Shown: positions 8,859-17,037 of the stretch, in pieces
How the letters are laid out: each line of letters starts with the position of its first letter
How positions within the stretch are numbered: the first letter of the stretch is position 1
Source: Microbispora sp. H13382
GTDB lineage: Bacteria; Actinomycetota; Actinomycetes; Streptosporangiales; Streptosporangiaceae
DNA: 64,000 nucleotides
NCBI RefSeq assembly: GCF_014161445.1
Contig: NZ_JABBXA010000008.1
Location: 248,001 to 312,000 of the forward strand
Direction of reading: 5' to 3'
Position numbers and translations under genes: made by a program
The notes under the pieces: model-generated
Databases searched by the model: none
What the model saw: only the letters and a program-made list of their open reading frames with translations
What the model was told of the DNA's origin: nothing

Positions 8859-11800
8859 TCAGGGCACGATCCGGTCCCGCTCGCAGGCGATTTTGGCGGC
8901 CCACCAGGTCAGCCCGGCCGCCGCGCACCGCTTCCCGGCCGCCTCCAGGTGCGCCCGCGCCGTCTGCGGATCGGCGGTCCGGCCCAGGTGGGCCAGCCGC
9001 CCCAGGAAGTAGCCGACCGGGCCGGCGCAGAACGTCCCGGCCCCGAAGGCGATCCTGTCCTCGTACGGCAGGAGCCTGCGATAGGTCCGGGCGCACGCGT
9101 CGTGGTCGCCCGCGACGATCTGGGCCTCGCCCAGCAGGCATATCCCGGGCAGTTCGCCGAAGTCACGCGGAAGCGCGTGCCAGCCCTGCTCGCGCGCCGC
9201 CGCGGCCGGCGCGCGGTCGCCCCGCCAGTCCCCGAAGAGCACGCCCATCACCTGCCGGTGGGCCGGGAAGGGGGAGTACTGCTCCATCAACTCTTCGACG
9301 CCGTCGGTCTCCCGCATCGTGAACTGCCGGGCGAGCAGCGCGGAGGCGAGCACGGTGCTCGTGTACCACAGGTTGAGCCGCTCGCCCGCCTCCGCCGCCG
9401 CGGCGTACGCCTCGCCCGCGCCGTCGAAGTCGCCCTCAAGCAGGCGCCGGGCGCCCGCGTACATGAACTGCTGGAACCGCGGCCAGGGCAGGTCGAGCCG
9501 CTGGACCAGCACGGCCGCCCGCTCGGCGGCCCGGTCGGCCCCGGCCACGTCGAACAGCTCCATCCGGGAACGTTCCCTGATCATGTGGCCGAGCAGTTCG
9601 AACCCGGGCGGCCCGAGCCGGGTGAGCTCCTTGCCGATGGCGTCGATCTCCGGTATGCGCTCCGGCAGGTGCACACCGAGGAAGCGCGCGTTGAGCGTGA
9701 ACCCGAGCAGCTCCTCGCCCGCCTCGCCCCGCGCGACCAGGCGGCGGGCCATCGCCAGCGCCTCGGCGGTGGCCGTGTCGCACCGGGGATCGGCCGAGCT
9801 GTCGTAACGTTCCATCCCCAGGCAGCCGAGCAGCCGGCAGCGCAGCTCGGAGTCCTCCTCGGGCAGGGCGGCCAGCGCGTCCTCGATCCGCCGCACCACC
9901 TGCAGCTCCACGTCGCCGTACGCGTACATCTTCCACAGCGCGGGAGCGTCGAGGCTGGTCAGCGCGCGGGCGGCGAGCAGCGGATCACTCGGCCCGTCGG
10001 CCGCGAGCACCGCCTCCACCCTGGTCTGCCGGGCCGAGACGCCGTCGCCGGCGGCGAGCTGCGCGCGGACCAGCTCCAGCAGCAGTTCCACGTGCCCGGC
10101 CGGGTCCGCGCCGGGCAACGTCCCGTGCGCCTCGACCGCGCGCCGCCACCACTGCGCGGCGTCCTCGTAGGCGTGCCGGCCGGCCGCCTGCCGCGCGGTG
10201 GCCGAGGCCCAGCGCACCGCGTCGGCCGCGGCGCCCGGCCCGGCGGCCAGCGCGTGCCTGGCGAGGACCGCGAGGTCGGCCCCCGGCCGTAGCCGGAGCG
10301 CCCGCAGCGCGGCCAGGTGGAGCCCGGCCCGGCGGCGCGGCGGGATGTCGGCGTAGACCGTCTCCCGGATGAGGTCGTGGGTGAAGCGCAGGTCCTCGTC
10401 GAGGACGCGGATGGCGGTCGCCGCGTCGAGCGCCTCGTCCACGTCCGTGCCCGAGGCGTCCCCGACGACATCGGCCAGCAGCCGCCGGTCCGCGCCCGTG
10501 CCGAGCACGGCCGCCGCGTCGATCGCGGGACGGTACGGGGCGGGCAGGTCGAGCAGGCGGCGGCGCAGCACGTCGGCCAGGCCCTCGGGCACCCCGGTGA
10601 GCGCCCGCTCGATGCCCTGGTCCTCGGCCAGGCGGAGGGTCTCGCGGATGAACAGCGGGTTGCCCCGGGTGCGCTCGGCGAGCGCCGCCACGGCCGCCGC
10701 GTCGCGCAGCCCGGACATCTCGGCGACCGCGGCGGGGTCGAGCCCGGCCAGCGGCAGGCGGAGGGCGTCGTGCCGCCCGAGCAGGCCGAGCGCGTCGTGC
10801 ACCGCGGCCGGCCCCTCGCCGGACCGTACGGTGACCACGATCGCGACCTTGCCGCGCAGGAGCATCGGGAGGTCGGACAGCAGGCCGAGCGACGCCGTGT
10901 CGGCCCACTGGAGGTCGTCGATCACCACGAGCAGCGGCCGGTCGGCCGCGGCCGTCCCCAGGTACGCCGCGGTGGCCTGGTGCAGCCGGAACCGGGCCTC
11001 GCCCGCCTCGGCCGGCCGATCGCCGGGCCGCGCGGTGTCGTCTCGACCGGCGGTCTCGTGTCGCGCGGCGGTGCCCTCTCGCGCGGTGGCGCCGTCTCGC
11101 GCGGTGTCGCCGAGCAGGACCCGCAGGGCGGCGGCCTGGGCCGGGGGCGGGGGCACCCGGGCCGTGAGATCCCTGACGACCTGCTGCCACGGCCACAGGG
11201 CGGGCGCGCCGGAGGTCTCGTGGCACCTGCCCCACGCGACCAGCCAGCCCTCGGCGGCCCGCCGCCCGGCGAACACCTCCGTCAGCCACGTCTTGCCGAT
11301 CCCCGGTTCACCGGAGATCGCCACGATCCTCGGCCTTCCGCCGGCCACGTCGCGCGCCAGCTCGCCGAGCCGGTCGAGCTGCGTGCCCCGGCCGACGGCC
11401 CGCCGTTCCGGCCGGTCCGCCCCCGGCACCTCGACCGGTACGGCGGGGCCCCGCCGCACGTGGCCGGGGCCGTCGAGGGCCGGGTCCTGGGCGAGGATCG
11501 CCTCCTCCAGCCGCCGCAGCGCCGGGCCGGGGTCGAGGCCGAGTTCGTCGGCCAGGCGCGCCCGGGCCGTACGCAGCGCCTCCAGGGCGTCCGCCTGCCG
11601 TCCGAGGGCGTAGAGCGTGCGGGCGAGCAGCTCCCACAGCCCTTCGCGCAGGGGGTGCGCGGCCACCAGGGCCTCCAGCTCGCCCACCACGTGCGGGTCG
11701 CCGACCCGCCCGGCCAGGAGCCGTTCCCGCGTCACGAGGTGGGCCTCGGCGAGCCGCTCGATCTCCGGCCGGAGCCAGGGCACGTCGCCGAACTCCTCGT

Positions 11801-12182
11801 ACGGCATGCCGCGCCACAGGGCCAGCGCGCGTTCGGGCTCGCCGGCCTGGGCCAGGCGGACGAACTCCTCCGCGTCCACCTCGTGCGGCCCGAGCGCGTA
11901 CCCGGGAGGGCGGCTGAGGAGCACGGACGACGGCGTGCGGGGAGCGCGGCCGGGTTCGAGCACCCGGCGCAGGGTGGAGATGTAGCTGTGCAGCGTGTTC
12001 TGGGCGCGCGGCGGCGGCGCGCCGTCGTACAGATCGTCGAGGATCGCGTCCACCGACACGGTCGCGCCCCTGGCGATCAGCAGACGGGCCACCAGCAGCC
12101 GGGGCCGTGGCCCGCCGAGGTCGACGGGAACGCCGTCGACGTACGCCTCGACCGGGCCGAGCACCCGGAACATGACCGCCAT
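8859..12182 (-). CDS. SARP/AfsR-like transcriptional regulator with ATPase domain
   Basis: 1107-residue regulator with winged helix at 1-90 (FRVLGPVEAYVDGVPVDLGG), BTAD near 95-240, Walker A GEPGIGKTW near residue 290, Walker B LLVVIDDLQW near 419, then a long helical repeat tail. Between the Walker motifs it carries a low-complexity stretch of hexapeptide-like repeats (GDTARD, GATARE, GTAARH). It is paralogous to the gene at 1-3297, which lacks this insert. It probably acts as a pathway activator, but no obvious biosynthetic target adjoins it. The start could also be the in-frame ATG three codons later. Confidence 0.93.
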   Translation of the reverse strand: MAVMFRVLGPVEAYVDGVPVDLGGPRPRLLVARLLIARGATVSVDAILDDLYDGAPPPRAQNTLHSYISTLRRVLEPGRAPRTPSSVLLSRPPGYALGPHEVDAEEFVRLAQAGEPERALALWRGMPYEEFGDVPWLRPEIERLAEAHLVTRERLLAGRVGDPHVVGELEALVAAHPLREGLWELLARTLYALGRQADALEALRTARARLADELGLDPGPALRRLEEAILAQDPALDGPGHVRRGPAVPVEVPGADRPERRAVGRGTQLDRLGELARDVAGGRPRIVAISGEPGIGKTWLTEVFAGRRAAEGWLVAWGRCHETSGAPALWPWQQVVRDLTARVPPPPAQAAALRVLLGDTARDGATAREGTAARHETAGRDDTARPGDRPAEAGEARFRLHQATAAYLGTAAADRPLLVVIDDLQWADTASLGLLSDLPMLLRGKVAIVVTVRSGEGPAAVHDALGLLGRHDALRLPLAGLDPAAVAEMSGLRDAAAVAALAERTRGNPLFIRETLRLAEDQGIERALTGVPEGLADVLRRRLLDLPAPYRPAIDAAAVLGTGADRRLLADVVGDASGTDVDEALDAATAIRVLDEDLRFTHDLIRETVYADIPPRRRAGLHLAALRALRLRPGADLAVLARHALAAGPGAAADAVRWASATARQAAGRHAYEDAAQWWRRAVEAHGTLPGADPAGHVELLLELVRAQLAAGDGVSARQTRVEAVLAADGPSDPLLAARALTSLDAPALWKMYAYGDVELQVVRRIEDALAALPEEDSELRCRLLGCLGMERYDSSADPRCDTATAEALAMARRLVARGEAGEELLGFTLNARFLGVHLPERIPEIDAIGKELTRLGPPGFELLGHMIRERSRMELFDVAGADRAAERAAVLVQRLDLPWPRFQQFMYAGARRLLEGDFDGAGEAYAAAAEAGERLNLWYTSTVLASALLARQFTMRETDGVEELMEQYSPFPAHRQVMGVLFGDWRGDRAPAAAAREQGWHALPRDFGELPGICLLGEAQIVAGDHDACARTYRRLLPYEDRIAFGAGTFCAGPVGYFLGRLAHLGRTADPQTARAHLEAAGKRCAAAGLTWWAAKIACERDRIVP
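11077..11112. repeat. 18-nt tandem repeat inside the second SARP gene
   Basis: Two adjacent 18-nt units beginning TCTCGCGCGGTG are 17/18 identical (11077-11094 and 11095-11112), and decayed copies extend back to about 11040. They encode the hexapeptide repeats described in the SARP gene and keep the frame. Confidence 0.7.
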
Positions 12183-12221
12183 GCCGGGATTGTGCCACGA
12201 TCACCGGCCGGCATCGCGGCG

Positions 12222-13541
12222 TCAGGCGACGGGCATCGCGGGCACGGCTTCGCGAAGGTGGGCGAGGCTCGCCTTCGCGGCGTCCATCGCCCGCCCGACC
12301 GGCCCGGTGAGCACGCCGTCCCGCTTGACGACCACGCCGTCGCAGACGACCGTGCGGACCAGCCCGGGGTGGCCGGCGAGGACGACGGCCGCGCGGGGGT
12401 CGAGCACCGGCGCCACGGCGGGGGTGTCGGCCGCGAGCACGATCAGGTCGGCCCTCCTGCCGGGCGTGAGGCCGCCGGTGACGCCCGCGAGCCCGGCCAC
12501 CGCGGCGCCGTCGGCGGTGACCATCCGCAGCAGGTCGCCGGCGCTCAGCGGCGCCGGGTCCTGGGTGAACCTGTGGTGGGCCAGGGCGGCGCGCATCTGC
12601 GTGAACATGTCTCCGGAGGTGGCGACCTCGGTGTCGGCGCTGAGGCCGGTGACGACGCCCGCCCGCAGGAGCCGGCCGGTCGCCGGTGTGCCGAGCCCGG
12701 GCATCGTCATCTCGATGAACGGCGACACGCTCGCGGTCGCGCCCGCGCCGGCGGCGGCCTTCAGCTCGTCGTCGCCGGTCGCGCTCGCGTGGACCAGGGT
12801 AACCGTCTCGTCGAGCAGGCCTTCGTCGTGCAGCCACCCGACGCTGCCCGTCTTGTCGGCGGAGCCGACGTGCATGGTGACCCGCAGGCCGAGCTCCCGC
12901 GCGAGCAGCAGGTCGCGCCGGGTGGCGGCGGGGGCCGACATCTCGGGACCTCGCGCGGCCAGGGCCATCGTGACGCGGGCGGTGTCGTCGCGGAGCACGT
13001 CCCTGACGCGGCGGACGTCGGCGGGAAGCTCCGCGTCGCTGTGGTCGCCGACCCAGCGGAGCGAATCGACCTGCGGCCAGCCGTAGGCGAAGACGCCCCG
13101 GATCCCGCTGTCGCGAAGCGCGGCCACGGCGGCGTCGCTGTGCTCGGGGGTGTTCTGGATGTGGGACCAGTCGACCAGCGTGGTGATCCCCGACTCCAGC
13201 GCGCCGAGCGCGCCGAGCAGGGTGCCCGCGTAGACGTCCTGCGGCCGGAAGTTCGGCCCGAGCTGGAGGAACGCGGCCCCGAGGTAGTCCATCAGGCTCC
13301 AGTCGAGCCCGATGTGGCGCAGCGCCGACTGCCAGGTGTGGCGGTGGGTGTCGACCAGCCCCGGCATCACCACGCAGCCGGTGGCGTCCACGACGTCGGC
13401 GCCCGGGGGGATCTCGGCGGCGGGACCGACCGAGACGATCACGCCGTCGCGGACGACGACGTCGGCGGGGCCGTCCGGGAAGGCCGGGTCCATGCAGAGC
13501 ACGTGACCGCCGGTGACGACCAGGTCGTTGCTGAGAGGCAT
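12222..13541 (-). CDS. Amidohydrolase / cytosine-guanine deaminase-like protein
   Basis: 439-residue metal-dependent hydrolase of the TRZ/ATZ-SsnA group, a TIM barrel flanked by a composite beta domain. Metal and catalytic residues are present: HxH in DTHRHTWQ, His in VTMHVG, His in TLVHAS and Asp in SADTEVA. The ATG at 13541 has AAGGAG 6 nt upstream; a longer in-frame reading from 13607 lacks homology. It lies 112 bp after mctP on the same strand and may be co-transcribed. The likely chemistry is deamination or hydrolysis of a purine- or triazine-like ring; substrate not determined. Confidence 0.82.
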   Translation of the reverse strand: MPLSNDLVVTGGHVLCMDPAFPDGPADVVVRDGVIVSVGPAAEIPPGADVVDATGCVVMPGLVDTHRHTWQSALRHIGLDWSLMDYLGAAFLQLGPNFRPQDVYAGTLLGALGALESGITTLVDWSHIQNTPEHSDAAVAALRDSGIRGVFAYGWPQVDSLRWVGDHSDAELPADVRRVRDVLRDDTARVTMALAARGPEMSAPAATRRDLLLARELGLRVTMHVGSADKTGSVGWLHDEGLLDETVTLVHASATGDDELKAAAGAGATASVSPFIEMTMPGLGTPATGRLLRAGVVTGLSADTEVATSGDMFTQMRAALAHHRFTQDPAPLSAGDLLRMVTADGAAVAGLAGVTGGLTPGRRADLIVLAADTPAVAPVLDPRAAVVLAGHPGLVRTVVCDGVVVKRDGVLTGPVGRAMDAAKASLAHLREAVPAMPVA

Positions 13542-13653
13542 CCTTGGCTCCTTCGGTGTTCGAGGTGATGCCTCTTTGTCCCATCGCGCACTTGTGGCCG
13601 ACTCCACGCGGGGCGTCGCGCCGCGTCAAGCCGGCCACAAGTCGGCAGGGAGG

Positions 13654-15240
13654 TCAGGCGGTGGGCGCCGTCGTCTCCAGTTCGTGGACGCGCGGGTCGC
13701 CCTGGTCGGCGAAGTAGTCCCCCGGCCGGGTGCCGTCCGGGCCGTCCGCGCTCTTGAGCGCGCGGGCCACGACGGTCCCGAGCACGGCGACGACCAGGTT
13801 CACGATCAGCGCGAGGAAGCCGGCGTACACCGTGATCTTGGTGTCGAACCCGAACTGCGACAGCGGGAAGGCCGAGCCGCCGAAGTGGGCGTGGTTGGTG
13901 GCCGGGTTGGCGATGTTGTACAGCAGCAGCATCCCGGCCGCCATGCCGGCGGCCCAGCCGGCGATCAGGCCGCCCCGGTGGAACCACCGGGTGTAGAGCC
14001 CGAGGCCCACCGACGGGAGCGTCTGCAGGATGATGACGCCGCCGATGAGCTGCAGGTCGATCGAGAACTGCGGGTCGATGAGCAGGATGCACAGCACCGC
14101 GCCCACCTTCACGACCAGCGACGCGACCTTGCTGACCGTGGCCTCCTGGGCGGGGGTCGCGTTCCGGTTGACGTACTCCTTGTAGATGTTGCGGGAGAAC
14201 AGGTTGGCCGCGGCGATCGACATGATGGCGGCGGGCACGAGCGCGCCGATGCCGACGGCAGCGAACGCGACCCCGGCGAACCAGTCGGGGAACATCGCGT
14301 CGAACAGCCGCGGCACGATCGTGTTGTTGTCCTTGCCGATGGGGGTGATCCCGGCCGCGATGGCCATGTAGCCCAGCAGCGCGATCAGGCCGAGCAGCAG
14401 ACTGTAGGCCGGCAGGGCCGACATGTTCCGCTTGATGACGTTCCGGTTGCGCGAGGCGAGGATGCCGGTGACGCTGTGCGGATACAGGAACAGCGCCAGC
14501 GCCGAGCCGAACGCGAGCGTGACGTACTGGAGCTGGTTGTTCGCGTTGAGCGTGATGCCGCCGCTGCCCGCGGCGTCGAACTTGGCCTTCGCGGCGTCGA
14601 AGACCGAGCCCATGCCCCCCAGCTTCGCCGGGATGTAGATGATCGCGACCAGGATCACCAGGTAGATCAGCGAGTCCTTGACGAACGCGATCAGCGCGGG
14701 GGCGCGCAGCCCGGACTGATAGGTGTAGGCCGCGAGGATCGCGAACGCGATGATCAGCGGCAGGTCGCCCGTCAGCCCCATCGTCTTCAGCACCGCCTCG
14801 ATGCCGATGAGCTGCAGCGCGATGTACGGCATGGTCGCGACGATGCCGGTGATCGCCACGAGCAGCGCCAGGGTGGGGGAGCCGAAGCGCACCCGGACGA
14901 AGTCGGCCGGCGTGACGAGGTTGTGCACGTGCGAGACCGACCACAGCCGGACCAGCACGAGCATCACCATCGGGTAGACGACCACCGTGTAGGGCACGGC
15001 GTAGAAGCCCATGGCACCCGCGCCGAAGATCAGCGCGGGCACGGCCACGAACGTGTACGCCGTGTAGAGGTCGCCGCCGATCAGGAACCAGGTGATCCAG
15101 CTGCCGAAGCTACGGCCGCCGAGGCCCCATTCGTTCAGGCTGGCGAGGTCGTCCGGGCGGCGCCAGCGGGCGGCCACGAAGCCCAGGCCGCTCACGACCA
15201 GGAACAGGATCGTGAAGATGACGATCTCGGTGGTCTTCAC
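13654..15240 (-). CDS. mctP: Monocarboxylate uptake permease (sodium:solute symporter family)
   Basis: 528-residue symporter with about 13 membrane helices. Family hallmarks are the N-terminal SLNEWGLGGRSFGSWITWF, DLYTAYTFVAVPALIFGAG and ASRNRNVIKRNMSALPAYS. The family takes up lactate, pyruvate, acetate and similar acids. The GTG at 15240 overlaps the stop of the DUF3311 gene (GTGA), the usual arrangement for this two-component transporter. A perfect 23-bp palindrome upstream of the operon suggests repressor control. The tail after the last helix (about 35 residues, ending HELETTAPTA) is cytoplasmic. Confidence 0.88.
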   Translation of the reverse strand: MKTTEIVIFTILFLVVSGLGFVAARWRRPDDLASLNEWGLGGRSFGSWITWFLIGGDLYTAYTFVAVPALIFGAGAMGFYAVPYTVVVYPMVMLVLVRLWSVSHVHNLVTPADFVRVRFGSPTLALLVAITGIVATMPYIALQLIGIEAVLKTMGLTGDLPLIIAFAILAAYTYQSGLRAPALIAFVKDSLIYLVILVAIIYIPAKLGGMGSVFDAAKAKFDAAGSGGITLNANNQLQYVTLAFGSALALFLYPHSVTGILASRNRNVIKRNMSALPAYSLLLGLIALLGYMAIAAGITPIGKDNNTIVPRLFDAMFPDWFAGVAFAAVGIGALVPAAIMSIAAANLFSRNIYKEYVNRNATPAQEATVSKVASLVVKVGAVLCILLIDPQFSIDLQLIGGVIILQTLPSVGLGLYTRWFHRGGLIAGWAAGMAAGMLLLYNIANPATNHAHFGGSAFPLSQFGFDTKITVYAGFLALIVNLVVAVLGTVVARALKSADGPDGTRPGDYFADQGDPRVHELETTAPTA

Positions 15241-15458
15241 CGGTTCCTCCTCGTCGCGCGGTAGACGAGGGTGGTCGTGGTGACGCCGAGGATGATGAAG
15301 GCGAGCTGTAGCCAGTAGAACAGCGGGATGCCGAACAGCCGCGGTTCCACCGCGTTGAACAGGGGCGGGAGGAGCGGGATCACGATCGGCAGCAGGAGCA
15401 GCCAGTTGAGCGGACTGTAGTCCGGGCTTCGGCCGCGGTCGTCGCGGGGGGTCGTCAC
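15237..15458 (-). CDS. DUF3311 small membrane protein, partner of MctP
   Basis: 73 residues with two helices (NWLLLLPIVIPLLPPLFN and FYWLQLAFIILGVTTTTLVY), the DUF3311 pattern found directly before SSS-family permeases. The GTG at 15458 follows GGAGAAC. Its stop overlaps the mctP start, so the two are translationally coupled, and it probably assists assembly or coupling of the permease. Confidence 0.85.
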   Translation of the reverse strand: MTTPRDDRGRSPDYSPLNWLLLLPIVIPLLPPLFNAVEPRLFGIPLFYWLQLAFIILGVTTTTLVYRATRRNR

Positions 15459-15499
15459 ACGTTCTCCAATCGGACACGGACCAGGCGTGCCCGGCAGCT

Positions 15500-15522
15500 C
15501 CGCGTGACGGGCCGTCACGCGG
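15500..15522. promoter_or_regulatory. Perfect 23-bp palindrome, probable operator of the mctP operon
   Basis: CCGCGTGACGG and CCGTCACGCGG are exact reverse complements around a single central G. It lies 42-64 bp upstream of the DUF3311 start and well before the next gene on the other strand. No regulator gene adjoins it. Confidence 0.65.
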
Positions 15523-15696
15523 ACCAGCGGGACGGTTACTCGGCGGCAGCGTAAGGAAGCCCGGGTAACAGGGAGATCACCGATCGCCGAACGGTCGTGT
15601 TGGCGCGCCCAGCGACGACTACGCAGATGACAATCCGATACCTGACGCTGTCTGACAGGAACGGGCGATAGCCTCCCGCCGGAAGGAGGCGATGCG

Positions 15697-16224
15697 ATGC
15701 GGTACGTGGCGCTGCTGCGCGGCATCAACGTCAGCCCCGCCACCACGGTGGCGATGGCCGATCTGCGGGCACTGCTGGAACGGCTCGGATACGGGAACGC
15801 GCGCACGCACCTGCGCAGCGGGAACGCGCTGTTCACGGCGGACGGGGACGCCGAGTCGATCTCCGCCGCGATCGGGCGCGGGCTTCAGGAGGAGCTCGGC
15901 CTGTCCGCCGCCGTGATCGTCCGTACGGCCGAGCAGCTTCGCGCCGTGGTGGAGCGCAACCCCCTGGAGATCCGGGACCCCGCCCGGTTCGCCGTGGTCT
16001 TCCTGGCCCGGCCGCCGGACCGGGAGGGGCTGGCGAGCATCGATCCGGCGGCGTACGCCCCCGAGGAGATGCGGATGGGCGAGCGGGAGCTCTACGTCTA
16101 CTTCCCGGACGGGCTGCGGCGTCCCAAGCTGCCGCCTCTCATGGAGAAGTACTCGACCGGCCCGGCGACCATGCGCAACTGGAACACCGTCACCCGCCTG
16201 CTCTCGCTCGCCGAGGACCTCTAG
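15697..16224 (+). CDS. DUF1697 family protein
   Basis: 175 residues matching DUF1697: opening MRYVALLRGINV, the LRSGNALFTA strand, and the closing MEKYSTGPATMRNWNTVTRL. The ATG at 15697 has AAGGAGG 7 nt upstream. The family is widespread and has no established biochemical role. It stands alone between the mctP operon and a broken gene. Confidence 0.88.
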   Translation: MRYVALLRGINVSPATTVAMADLRALLERLGYGNARTHLRSGNALFTADGDAESISAAIGRGLQEELGLSAAVIVRTAEQLRAVVERNPLEIRDPARFAVVFLARPPDREGLASIDPAAYAPEEMRMGERELYVYFPDGLRRPKLPPLMEKYSTGPATMRNWNTVTRLLSLAEDL

Positions 16225-16261
16225 GAAACTCGGGTGACCGGGGCCGGAACGGCGCGTCACC

Positions 16262-17037
16262 ATGATTGCGATGACGACACCGAACCAGCCGTACCGCTGG
16301 AACCTGATCCGGCCCGACCGGCTCGGCACCCTCCTCGACGGGCGCCCCGAGCCCGCCCTGCCTATTCGGACGACCTGGTCGAGTGCGGCGCGAAGATCCT
16401 GGCCCGCAGCGGGAACGGCGACGTGCACTTCGTTGGCCGTTCCGCCGACAGCGTCTTCGACCTGCTGTCCGGCGCGCTGTCGGCCACCTCGCGCCCGGAC
16501 CGTGTGCGACTGCTGCCGTTCTCCTACCGGTTCGAGGAGCCGCTGCGGCCCCATGAGATCCGCCAGTTGCGCGTCAACCTCGCGGCCGCGGGCGTCAGCC
16601 CGCACGCCCTCGCCCGCCGCAGGCGGCCGATCGTGTTCGCCGACCTCGTTCACCGGGGATACACCTTCACCCACCTCTACGCGCTTCTGCGCGACTGGAT
16701 CGACGACGAGCACGAGGCGTGGGACGTGATCCGGCTGAAGCTGCGCTTCCTCGGCGTCACCGAACGCCAGAAGACCAGCCCGAAGACATGGCGCTGGTGG
16801 CAGGACTGCGCCTGGACGGCGGAACTGCCCCGCAGCGGCGTCACCAATGTCTCCGTCGACCGCTTCGTCTGGTTCTACCTCGGCGACCATCAGCAGAAGC
16901 TGACGGCGTCCTTCCGCCGCACTCGCTGGGCCGACGAGACCGTCGCCCGGCCACGGCACGACAAGAAGACCCTGGACGCCCTGGCGCCACGCCGTCCGGC
17001 GGGGTTCACGCGGGACCCAGTAGGGTCGGTGTCCTGA
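16262..17037 (+). pseudogene. Conserved actinobacterial protein broken by a -1 frameshift
   Basis: The first 33 codons read MTTPNQPYRWNLIRPDRL and on to GRPEPALP. At 16361-16362 the frame breaks, and the rest continues one frame over as YSDDLVECGAKILARSGNGD to the stop at 17037. Restoring one C (CTG CCC TAT TCG) would give a single protein of about 258 residues. Features such as VHFVGRSADSVFDLLSG and IVFADLVHRGYTFTHLYALL resemble a phosphoribosyltransferase-like fold, but I do not assign a function. Start 16262 or 16271. Either a true mutation or a sequencing error in a short C run. Confidence 0.75.
17021..17026 (+). promoter_or_regulatory. Possible -10 box of the ABC-F gene
   Basis: TAGGGT lies 10 nt before the ATG at 17037, inside the last codons of the broken gene upstream. 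No clear -35 box is seen. Confidence 0.3.

Noticed and set aside
1..12182. Secondary-metabolite cluster around the two SARP genes
   Set aside because: Neighbours are regulators, DoxX, hemerythrin and transport genes; no synthase or tailoring set is present.
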